The notes below the pieces were generated by a model. That model did no database searches, was not told where the DNA came from, and saw only the letters and a program-made list of their open reading frames with translations. DNA of 23,945 nt, from contig CAUHML010000043.1 in assembly GCA_959606905.1 (NCBI GenBank), positions 1-23,945 on the forward strand. Reading direction: 5' to 3'. Of this stretch, positions 16,611 to 23,691 are shown piece after piece. A program made the translations under genes and the position numbers. Every line of letters starts with the position of its first letter. Position 1 is the stretch's first letter. The DNA is from an uncultured Bacteroides sp. (lineage in GTDB: Bacteria > Bacteroidota > Bacteroidia > Bacteroidales > Bacteroidaceae).

Positions 16611-19600
16611 TTAAAAATTAACATTCAAGCCAAAAGATATCACTTTAGATAATGGATAAGTCTTTCCTGATCCCCAATCTCCGGCAGCTAGTGTTTCAGG
16701 ATCAAACATACTGGCCAGGCTGGTTCCAGTCCACAAATTATCACCAGACACATATACACGGCATCTATTAATGTGCAATTTATTAATCCATTGTTTAGGT
16801 AATGTATAACCAATCTGTAAATTCTTCAAACGGATATAAGACGCATCTTGCAGATAACGAGTTTGTACCTGATGATTCTTGTTGCTGGTAAAGTCCGGTC
16901 TCGGATAATACCCGTTCAGATTAGCTCCCATAGGATGGCCCTCAGGACGGAAATAATCAAAATGTTCTTCCATCGCCATTGATTGCCAGATATTATTTAC
17001 AGCTCCCCAAAAAACAGCACCATTAGTTCCTACAATCGGAGCATAATCTCTTTTACCTACTCCCTGAAAGAAGATAGAAACATCAAATCCTTTATAAGAA
17101 GCATCCAAAACCAATCCAAAATTATAACGGGGAGTAGAATTACCAATAATCCTTTGATCGCCCGGATCAGCTAATGTACCTTTACCACCATCTACTTTGC
17201 CGTCACCATTTATATCAGCATACATAATATCACCGGCACCCCATTTGTTTCCTAATTGATTTTGGCCACCATTAGGTAAAGATGCCAAATGCTCTTTCAT
17301 TTCTTCATCTGTTTTTGCAATACCTAATGAAGTATACCCCCAAATTTCTCCACTCATTTTTCCTGCATACCAGTCACTGAAAGCATTTGTAGTATTGGGA
17401 TATTTCACCACTTTTTGCTGGGCATCAGCCAAATTAAACTTCACTCCATAATCTACTTCTCCTATTCTATCGCGCCATGAAAGTTCTATTTCAAAACCAT
17501 AAGACTTCATATCAGCATTATTTACTATAGCAGGAGCAATACCCAAAACTAAGGGTAATTGTGGAGCAGGACCTACCATATCGACAGTCTTGCGTACAAA
17601 ATAGTCAAAAGAACCTGTCAATCTATTAGAGAAAGCACCAAAATCAAAACCTACATTAAAAGAACGCACACGTTCCCATGTCAATAATGTACTAACCAAT
17701 GAAGGAATATCTGCCGTATTTGTTTTTCCTCCATTCACCAGCCAATTACCGGAATTGCTTTTCACGGGTAAGATTTCATAGAATGGGTACAAATTCGATG
17801 TATTTTGATTTCCCAATTCACCCCAAGAGCCTCTCAGTTTAAATTGATTGACAACTGATTCCAGCGGTTTCCAAAAATTTTCTCTGGCCACATTCCAACC
17901 TAAAGAAAATGAGGGGAAAAAGTTCCAACGCTGATCTTTCATAAAACGGGAAGTTCCATCATAACGTCCATTTACTTCCAGCAAATATTTCTCCTTATAA
18001 TTATAATTCAAGCGCCCAAAGAAACCGGCAGTAGCCCAATGGTTATAACCGCCCCCCGCTACGTCCTGCTCAGTAGAAGTATCAATTGTAGGTAAATCTG
18101 GTACAATAATGCCATCACGCTGAGCACTTAAAGTCCTCACATTTTGATGCTCGGCATTAAATCCACCCATTACTTTGAAATAATGGTCACCCAACTGGCG
18201 AGAGTAATCCGAGAAAAGATTGACTGTATAAAATTCATTCTTTGTTCCTTTTTCAATTACTCTGGACTGACCTGGCTGCGTCGCATTAGTGATAGCTATA
18301 GCATAAGGTTCTCCATTGGCGTCATGGGCATAAACAGCTTGTCTGTCAGTATGAGTAAAATTAGTTGTAATACGCATATTGCCCTGTAAGTGAATATTCC
18401 ATCCTGGCAATGGAGTGACATCCAACTGCAATTGTTGGAAGTTCTGATCCAAATCTTCCTTCATTCGTCCTCCTTCTTTTAATGGTATAATCTCACTGTT
18501 ATCCGCCCAATATCCTTGTGGGTCAGTAACAAACGCATTAGGCCATTTACGCATTATTTGGTGGAAAAATAATTGATTCAAATAAGAAGGAGCTTCATAA
18601 TTAGTACGAAACCATTTGGTATTATAAGAGAGACTTATGTTTTTGTTTATTTTCGCATTGATTTTCCCATTTACAGAATAACGATAATAACTTTCGTCAG
18701 CATAATTCAACAAGCCTTCCTGATCCATAAAATTGCCGGACAGATAATAAGAAAAACGTTCCGTACCACCACTCAAGCTCAAGCTGTGTTCCTGAGACAT
18801 GGCATGGTCTTTGAAAAATACATCATACCAATCGGTATTAGCATTTGCCCAGTTGTGTGTATATGTATTTGAAGTTGTAACCGGAATAATTTTTCCTACT
18901 TCTCCACGCTGATAAGCCAAAACATTAGCTATTTGCTCATCACTAAAATAAGCTGCCTGTCCACCATTAGTACGTGCATCATTATAATAATGCATGAAGC
19001 GATAGGAATCCATCATATCATAATCAGTAAGAGGACTATTAAAACGAATATTAGTATTATAGCTTACTACCGGTTTACCAGTCTTTCCTTGCTTAGTTGT
19101 AATCAAAATAACCCCAAACGGAGCGCGAGAACCATAAATAGAAGAAGCCGATGCATCTTTCAATACAGAAATGCTTTCAATATCCAACGGATTAAGCAAG
19201 TTCATATTACCCTCTACACCATCTATCAAAATCAATGGAGAACCAGTGGAGCCTTTACCGATTGTCCCTGCACCACGAATAGATACGGAAGGAGTATTAT
19301 TCAACTGTCCACCTTTAGCGTCAACCCCAAAGGTCATTCCCGGTACTAATCCCTGTAAAGCCTGAGATACATTTTGTACAGGACGAGATTCTAAAGCCTT
19401 TTCCCCTACTTGACTGACAGCACCTGTCAAATTCACTTTTTTCTGTGTTCCATACCCTACTACTACCACTTCATCCAACACTTCTGTATCTTCTTTTAAA
19501 GTCACAGTGACAGGGACACCTACTTTTGATTTCACAACAGACTTACTATAACCTATATATGAAATCTCTAAAGTAACTTCCTTATTAGAAACCACCAATT

Positions 19601-20123
19601 CAAAGTTTCCATCCATATCAGTCACAGTACCGTTTGTAGTCCCTTGTTCCAACACAGTAGCCCCGATCACGCTTTCTCCCATATTGTCCACTACTTTTCC
19701 GATTACTTTAAAAGTAATCTGCTGCACAGTCTGTGTATTGTCAGCATTAGTAGTCAAGACAATCTTCTTATCCAAAATGGAATATTTCACATTTGTACCT
19801 TTAAATACCTTCTCCAGCACCTTAAAGATATCACCGTTACGGGAAGTGACTGATACACGACGATTTAAATCAATAAGCGTATTATCAAAGAAGAAATCAA
19901 ATTCTGATTGTTTCTCAATTTCTTTCAAAATTTCCCCTACAGTCTTATTCTGTACCTCCACATTGACTATAGCCTTCTGCGCATACGATTCGGATGCATG
20001 AGCCAGTCCTAGGGAACAAGCAAAGAAAAGAGTAAATAGTTTCATAGTTCTTGGGATTTTCTTCGAGGAGAGCCATAGATGATTTGGTATCCTCGAAAAT
20101 TGGATACTACAATTATTTTTCAT
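16611..20123 (-). CDS. SusC-like TonB-dependent transporter with N-terminal STN signalling domain
   Basis: Imports glycan fragments across the outer membrane and signals to the anti-sigma factor. The order is: an extended N-terminus with signal peptide (hydrophobic core about residues 27-48), an STN domain (about 52-125, VQNKTVGEILKEIEKQ and KKIVLTT), a carboxypeptidase-regulatory-like domain (138-210), a TonB box around DEVVVVGYGTQKK (217-229), the plug (to about 345), and the 22-strand barrel ending in VISFGLNVNF. The STN domain is what allows contact with FecR in trans-envelope signalling. At 1170 residues it is full length. The start at 20123 is supported by the conserved leader block ending 7 bases upstream, the same spacing as in the sulfatase operon. 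Control probably involves the variant ECF-like promoter at 20203-20236 and an antisense RNA over the leader. Confidence 0.95.
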   Translation of the reverse strand: MKNNCSIQFSRIPNHLWLSSKKIPRTMKLFTLFFACSLGLAHASESYAQKAIVNVEVQNKTVGEILKEIEKQSEFDFFFDNTLIDLNRRVSVTSRNGDIFKVLEKVFKGTNVKYSILDKKIVLTTNADNTQTVQQITFKVIGKVVDNMGESVIGATVLEQGTTNGTVTDMDGNFELVVSNKEVTLEISYIGYSKSVVKSKVGVPVTVTLKEDTEVLDEVVVVGYGTQKKVNLTGAVSQVGEKALESRPVQNVSQALQGLVPGMTFGVDAKGGQLNNTPSVSIRGAGTIGKGSTGSPLILIDGVEGNMNLLNPLDIESISVLKDASASSIYGSRAPFGVILITTKQGKTGKPVVSYNTNIRFNSPLTDYDMMDSYRFMHYYNDARTNGGQAAYFSDEQIANVLAYQRGEVGKIIPVTTSNTYTHNWANANTDWYDVFFKDHAMSQEHSLSLSGGTERFSYYLSGNFMDQEGLLNYADESYYRYSVNGKINAKINKNISLSYNTKWFRTNYEAPSYLNQLFFHQIMRKWPNAFVTDPQGYWADNSEIIPLKEGGRMKEDLDQNFQQLQLDVTPLPGWNIHLQGNMRITTNFTHTDRQAVYAHDANGEPYAIAITNATQPGQSRVIEKGTKNEFYTVNLFSDYSRQLGDHYFKVMGGFNAEHQNVRTLSAQRDGIIVPDLPTIDTSTEQDVAGGGYNHWATAGFFGRLNYNYKEKYLLEVNGRYDGTSRFMKDQRWNFFPSFSLGWNVARENFWKPLESVVNQFKLRGSWGELGNQNTSNLYPFYEILPVKSNSGNWLVNGGKTNTADIPSLVSTLLTWERVRSFNVGFDFGAFSNRLTGSFDYFVRKTVDMVGPAPQLPLVLGIAPAIVNNADMKSYGFEIELSWRDRIGEVDYGVKFNLADAQQKVVKYPNTTNAFSDWYAGKMSGEIWGYTSLGIAKTDEEMKEHLASLPNGGQNQLGNKWGAGDIMYADINGDGKVDGGKGTLADPGDQRIIGNSTPRYNFGLVLDASYKGFDVSIFFQGVGKRDYAPIVGTNGAVFWGAVNNIWQSMAMEEHFDYFRPEGHPMGANLNGYYPRPDFTSNKNHQVQTRYLQDASYIRLKNLQIGYTLPKQWINKLHINRCRVYVSGDNLWTGTSLASMFDPETLAAGDWGSGKTYPLSKVISFGLNVNF

Positions 20124-20130
20124 ACTTTTG
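20100..20130 (+). promoter_or_regulatory. Bacteroides housekeeping-type promoter, antisense to susC
   Basis: TTG at 20100-20102 and TACTTTTG at 20123-20130 match the Bacteroides -33 (TTTG/TTG) and -7 (TAnnTTTG) elements, with a 20-base gap inside the normal 19-21 range. It points away from susC into the susC leader, giving an expected start near 20136. Confidence 0.6.
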
Positions 20131-20182
20131 TAATGACTTAAGTTTTAAAATTAGTTGATTAAGCTTGTCGCCAAACAAGCTT
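20131..20182 (-). promoter_or_regulatory. Conserved 5' leader element with UUGGCG-loop hairpin (susC)
   Basis: Second copy of the leader seen at 8044-8093. On the plus strand it runs from TAATGACTTA through an A/T-rich block to GTTGAT, then a hairpin: AAGCTTGT (20161-20168), loop CGCCAA (20169-20174), ACAAGCTT (20175-20182). The loop and the closing TTGT/ACAA pairs are identical to the sulfatase copy. The distal stem has changed on both sides and kept full pairing. The block stops 7 bases before the susC start codon. Confidence 0.7.
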
Positions 20183-20202
20183 TAATTTGAAAACCGATTT
20201 TC

Positions 20203-20236
20203 CATACGGGAAGATACGCCAATATTTTCCCGTATG
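20203..20236 (-). promoter_or_regulatory. Diverged ECF-like promoter candidate of susC
   Basis: In the direction of susC: GGGAA, 14 bases, TTCCCGTAT. Spacing is the same as in the three stronger sites, and GGAA, TT, CC and TAT positions are kept, but several core bases differ. It lies about 80 bases from the start, comparable to the sulfatase operon. The same bases form the stem of the antisense terminator, so the resemblance to the promoter motif may be partly accidental. Confidence 0.35.
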
Positions 20237-20242
20237 TTTTTT
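20203..20242 (+). terminator. Rho-independent terminator of the antisense RNA
   Basis: Perfect 10-bp stem CATACGGGAA (20203-20212) with TTCCCGTATG (20227-20236), a 14-nt loop, and T6 at 20237-20242. The T-tract is on the plus strand only in this position, so it would end a transcript coming from the susC leader. Confidence 0.65.
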
Positions 20243-20295
20243 GTTACTTTAAGGTGATAGTTCTTTCATATTATATTCAATTTAAGGTTATTTGA

Positions 20296-21306
20296 TTAAT
20301 AAATCTCTATATGGGTCTTTTTTTGCGACGCATCCTTACCGTCTACATATTTCCAGTGTATATTGGAAGATAATTTAAAGTATTCCAGAATACGCTCCAA
20401 ACGCTGACTGGTAAAAGTCCCGGTAAAAGCAGCCTTACGTGCAGGATTTTTCTGAATGAACACCACATTATATCGCTTTTCTAAAATCCGTAAAGCATCC
20501 TTCAAAGAAGTATTATCAAAAATAATCTTGCCGTCCTTCCATGAAGTTTCCGTTTCACCGGAAGTCTCAAGTAAACGTGCTGTACCTTTTTTTGAATCAT
20601 ACACAACTTTCTGACCGGGGTTTAACACAATCTGTTTTTTGCGGACACCTTCTTGGAAACTGAAGTTGACTTTACCTTTGATTAAAGTAGTAGATACCTC
20701 AGGAGACTCTTCGTAAGCCTCTATATTAAAACTGGTTCCTAACACCTCTACCTGTGAACGGTGAACCGTAGACACAATAAAATGTTTCTCCACATCTTTA
20801 GTTACTTCAAAATACCCTTCCCCCTTCAACTCAACTTTTCTCTCCTTGCTATTCTTAAAAGAAGAAGGATATCGCAAAGAGGATTCTGAATTCAAAAAAA
20901 CCACCGTACTATCGGGTAACACTACTGAAGTAGTCATTCCCGGGTTTGTCCTAGCTTCCAACATTTGTACATCTGCATCCTTTCCACCATAATGTTCTAC
21001 CAAAAAAGTAGCAAGCAGTGGGAGAAATAACACGGCAGCAACACGCTGTGCCCACTCCCACCAAGCCACCTTCCTTCTTTCAGTCTTTTTACCTTTTACC
21101 TTAACTAAAGCCTTTTCTGTATTTACATTATTAATTACATGAACGGTATCAGCCGCTAAATAAAGTATTTCCATCTGCTTTACTATCCGGCGATTTTCTT
21201 CAGACTCCTTCATCCAATCTTTTACCAGTCTCTGCTCTTCTACCGTTGCAATACCCTCACAATAACGGGGAAGTAACAATTCTATATTCGTTTCATTATA
21301 CTCCAT
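20296..21306 (-). CDS. FecR-family anti-sigma factor
   Basis: Inner-membrane anti-sigma factor that holds an ECF sigma inactive until the SusC signalling domain reports substrate. A cytoplasmic N-terminus (residues 1-80) contains the sigma-binding helices (LLPRYCEGIATVEEQRLVKDW). One transmembrane segment lies at about 84-103 (EWAQRVAAVLFLPLLATFL). The periplasmic FecR domain follows (about 115-215, NPGMTTSVVLPDSTVVFLNS), then a DUF4974 domain (about 268-330, IIFDNTSLKDALRILEKRY) that is the likely contact for STN. Length 336 is typical. It precedes susC by 172 bases on the same strand. Unusually, no sigma gene lies directly upstream on this strand; the only one present is divergent and 1.7 kb away. 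A strong ECF-like promoter motif lies 27 bases before the start, suggesting autoregulation. Confidence 0.93.
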   Translation of the reverse strand: MEYNETNIELLLPRYCEGIATVEEQRLVKDWMKESEENRRIVKQMEILYLAADTVHVINNVNTEKALVKVKGKKTERRKVAWWEWAQRVAAVLFLPLLATFLVEHYGGKDADVQMLEARTNPGMTTSVVLPDSTVVFLNSESSLRYPSSFKNSKERKVELKGEGYFEVTKDVEKHFIVSTVHRSQVEVLGTSFNIEAYEESPEVSTTLIKGKVNFSFQEGVRKKQIVLNPGQKVVYDSKKGTARLLETSGETETSWKDGKIIFDNTSLKDALRILEKRYNVVFIQKNPARKAAFTGTFTSQRLERILEYFKLSSNIHWKYVDGKDASQKKTHIEIY

Positions 21307-21332
21307 ACGTATGTTTTTAAGTCCTTCTACTT

Positions 21333-21363
21333 ATATGGCAAGCGAGAAAAACACATTCCTAAA
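21333..21363 (-). promoter_or_regulatory. Putative ECF sigma promoter of fecR
   Basis: In the direction of transcription: TTTAGGAA, 14 bases, TTGCCATAT, then the fecR start 27 bases on. The core halves and spacing equal those at 8106-8136 and 10446-10476. The placement fits a promoter directly upstream of an anti-sigma gene. Confidence 0.6.
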
Positions 21364-21394
21364 CAAATATGCATTTATTTTCAAAAATATATTT

Positions 21395-22343
21395 TCATAG
21401 AGAAACTTTTTCAGGATTTTCACGAGTTACATACCGTACAACTACTTCAGGAGCCTCTCCCACTTCTAGTTCACAAGAAAAAGATAGTTCTTCTCATCCA
21501 CCTTTTGCAAATGCCATTCGAACTGCAGATCTTTCAAACGCTGTTTTTGTTTTTCGGTGAAAACTTAAGCCTCATGTAGTATATCCTAATGTTTGATAGC
21601 TTGTAGCAATCGGTCTATTTGCCCATACCGATTTAAGATAGTGGTATTAATCATAACCGACATCAAAACCTGCCGCCTCGGACAAAGCCCCTCCACATCC
21701 TCCAAAGTAGAACATTCAAATTCCCGGTCGACCAATCGAATAAGAAACCATCCAAACATACGTGGAAAAAGATTCCTTTGAAAAAAATTTTGGTTCTTAA
21801 TTCTATTAGCCATTTGTTCCGTACGCATAACTTCTCCCCAAGGCTCACCTCAATTCATTCTTGTGTGAATACGCCATAAATTATGATTCAAACGACTGGC
21901 GTCATTTATTAATTATAATTAAACTGAGTATAACAACGGGGCGCAAAGCGGGAAATAGCGTATTCGTCATGCCCGGTATAGGAACATCCCTCCAATCTAT
22001 CAAAAGAAATCTGACTTAAGCCGATCCTATTCATCAAATCGGCAATCCGGTCTGCCAATGTATCTTGTAAAGCTAAATCCCGGAAAAATACCTTATAGAC
22101 ATGATCAGATAATTTATATAAAGGAGTTTTTGAAGAATGATCTGACGCTTTTGTCATGAAAGCTCCCTTTTTGCAATCCTTCAATAAAAAGAAGTCAGTT
22201 TCTTTTTCCATCTTGTTATATATAATAAGTTTATTGTCTATCTGAAGAGTATTCAATGATAGAGGAATTTCAAACAAATCACTTTTCTGAATGCGGATAT
22301 CTGTCTGGCTTTCGGTGATATCTTCTTTTAAACTCCGAAACAC
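21395..22343 (-). pseudogene. Degenerate TIM-barrel-type glycosidase-like protein
   Basis: Pieces of one former protein can be followed across several frames. In order: KLSDHVYKVFFRDLALQD and LEGCSYTGHDEYAISRF (within an open frame at 21909-22343); NDASRLNHNLWRIHTRMN (about 21853-21905); GEPWGEVMRTEQMANR and RNLFPRMFGWFLIR (about 21740-21849); TLEDVE; ALSEAAGFDVGYD in a shifted frame; NRYGQIDRLLQAIKH; FTEKQKQRLKDLQFEWHL; and a last ELEVGEAPEVVVRYVTREN ending at 21395. Lesions include a stop at 21850-21852 (probably TGG to TGA before GEPWGEV), a 1-base loss followed by a 2-base loss around TLEDVE, and later stops. The series resembles a family of large Bacteroidetes hypothetical glycosidases; I cannot name the CAZy family. 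Confidence 0.7.
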
Positions 22344-22811
22344 AGCTTAACTATCCTTGGGAAAGTTGTCCACCACTAAGCAATGATTGGGGATGGACAC
22401 CTAATGCTCCCTTTAAATCACCACAAAAAATTATTAATATTTTAATAGGAATCATTGCCAAAGGAGGTTGTTTATTATTAGGAGTAGGTCTGACGCCATC
22501 AAAGACGAAGTAATAAAACGTTTACATGAAACGGAAAAGCCATTTATGCCACTCGTACAACTCCTATATATAACAATGAGAATATATGGTTCACTGCAGA
22601 CAAAAACGGAAAAACTTTATATGCTATTTACGCTTTATCAGAAGGAGAGGAACTTCCAGAAACAATAAATGGGCCGGCAATATTCCTAACGGTAAAATGA
22701 TTCCACTACAAGGCAATAAAAATATAAAATATACCAAAGACAAAGGTGTTCTTACCCCGTAACCTCAAAAACGAACCGATAGTATTATGCTTCAAAGTAA
22801 AAAATAATTAA
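22335..22811 (+). pseudogene. Degenerate GH29 alpha-L-fucosidase C-terminal remnant
   Basis: On the plus strand, YPWESCPPLSNDWGW and IAKGGCLLLGVG are read in one frame. IKDEVIKRLHE follows in a second, then GKAIYATRTTPIYNNENIWF and LYAIYALSEGEELPETI in a third, WAGNIPNGKMIPLQGNK in another, and finally LPRNLKNEPIVLCFKVKNN to a TAA at 22809-22811. The order and wording are those of the end of a GH29 fucosidase barrel and its C-terminal beta-sandwich. At least four frame breaks are present, and the whole N-terminal half is missing. At its left end it abuts an opposite-strand pseudogene, so a rearrangement junction lies near 22335-22343. Confidence 0.8.
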
Positions 22812-22823
22812 ATATATTTCCTA

Positions 22824-22859
22824 TGTGCCCTTTGGGCATACATAATACCCAAGGGCACA
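22824..22859 (+). terminator. Strong hairpin downstream of the GH29 remnant
   Basis: TGTGCCCTTTGGG (22824-22836) pairs with CCCAAGGGCACA (22848-22859) with one bulged T and a short loop. There is no long T tract. It sits just after the remnant's stop codon and probably served as that gene's transcription terminator. Confidence 0.55.
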
Positions 22860-22951
22860 CTACAAACGACTTTAATCAAGACTTCCTCTAAAATAGTATT
22901 CCATAGAATAGAATTACTGAAATACAATATATTTTTTTAGTTTTAAAAGAT

Positions 22952-22959
22952 TATATTTG
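22952..22959 (+). promoter_or_regulatory. Housekeeping -7 element before the ECF sigma gene
   Basis: TATATTTG matches the Bacteroides TAnnTTTG consensus and lies 22 bases before the sigma start. No clear -33 TTTG is seen at the right distance, only a T-rich tract. It suggests constitutive low expression of the sigma factor rather than control by the ECF-like motif, which is absent here. Confidence 0.45.
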
Positions 22960-22981
22960 CACACAAATCAACCTTTAAATA

Positions 22982-23563
22982 ATGAAAACGGAGTATAACT
23001 ATGAAGACCAATCCCTATTATTAGCCATCAAAAATGGCAATGAGAAAGCATTTGATACACTTTTTAGGAAATACTATCCCATGTTATGTGCATACGGAAA
23101 CAAATTCGTAGAATTAGAAGATGCAGAAGAATGTGTACAAGATGCCATGCTGTGGCTTTGGGAAAATAAAGATATGCTAGTCATTCAGTCTTCATTAAGT
23201 AATTATTTATTTTCTATTGTACATCATCGTGCTATAAACCGTATCAAACAGCAAGAAGTAAAAAGCCGGGTCGAAAACTATTTTTATGAAGAGATGCAAT
23301 CCCTAATAGATGACACTAATTTTTATCTTATAGAAGAACTGACTATACGTATCCAAGAAGCAGTAGAAACACTTCCTGAATCCTATAAAGAAGCTTTCGT
23401 AATGCATCGCTTTAAAAATATGAGTTATAAAGAAATAGCAGAAATTTTAGGAGTATCACCTAAAACCATAGACTACCGCATTCAACAGGCACTAAAACAA
23501 TTACGTATTGAATTAAAAGATTATTTACCCTTTTTATTGCCTCTATTGATAAAACACGTCTGA
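22982..23563 (+). CDS. ECF-type RNA polymerase sigma factor
   Basis: Sigma-70 family factor of the extracytoplasmic type. Region 2 lies at about residues 20-90 (AFDTLFRKYYPMLCAYGNKF, then EECVQDAMLWLWEN and SNYLFSIVHHRAINRIK). Region 4 lies at about 122-178 with the helix-turn-helix SYKEIAEILGVSPKTIDYRI. At 193 residues it is full length. Region 1.1 and region 3 are absent, as expected. It belongs to the type that pairs with FecR anti-sigma factors and SusC transporters with an STN domain, and it is the only candidate partner for fecR in this window. In most such loci the sigma gene lies directly before fecR on the same strand; here it is divergent and separated by two pseudogenes. The pairing is therefore likely but not certain. 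Confidence 0.93.
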   Translation: MKTEYNYEDQSLLLAIKNGNEKAFDTLFRKYYPMLCAYGNKFVELEDAEECVQDAMLWLWENKDMLVIQSSLSNYLFSIVHHRAINRIKQQEVKSRVENYFYEEMQSLIDDTNFYLIEELTIRIQEAVETLPESYKEAFVMHRFKNMSYKEIAEILGVSPKTIDYRIQQALKQLRIELKDYLPFLLPLLIKHV

Positions 23564-23621
23564 ACATATACACATTCATTCTTCTCCACCAAATAATTCT
23601 AATAATAATTTCTAAAACATA

Positions 23622-23654
23622 ATTAGGAGTCCCATACAAATCGAGACTCCTAAT
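23622..23654. terminator. Hairpin between convergent genes
   Basis: A perfect 10-bp stem, ATTAGGAGTC (23622-23631) with GACTCCTAAT (23645-23654), has a 13-nt loop. It lies between the ends of the plus-strand sigma gene and the minus-strand partial gene and could serve both. T tracts are weak on either side. Confidence 0.55.
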
Positions 23655-23691
23655 AAAGTTATACAAAAGACATACTAATAAAAGTATTTCA

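Larger units (their letters stand above)
20136..20242 (+). ncRNA. Predicted antisense small RNA over the susC leader
   Basis: A promoter match (20100-20130), a hairpin with loop CGCCAA (20161-20182) and a terminator (20203-20242) define a transcript of about 105 nt fully complementary to the susC 5' leader. The exposed loop can pair with the mRNA loop UUGGCG. Antisense RNAs of this kind are known upstream of susC homologues in ECF-controlled Bacteroides loci (DonS in B. fragilis). Both ends here are inferred from sequence. Repression of susC translation or stability is the expected effect. Confidence 0.55.

Noticed and set aside
21909..22343. Independent 144-residue hypothetical gene
   Set aside because: LEGCSYTGHDEYAISRF continues into downstream blocks in other frames, so it is one segment of the pseudogene 21395-22343.
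22468..22668. Plus-strand ORF of 66 codons
   Set aside because: Only its IKDEVIKRLHE part belongs to the GH29 remnant. The rest is read in the wrong frame after another break, so it is not a gene.
22811..22981. ECF-like motif upstream of the sigma gene (autoregulation)
   Set aside because: No TTTAGGAA-N14-TTGCCAT or close variant is present; only a housekeeping -7 element is seen.
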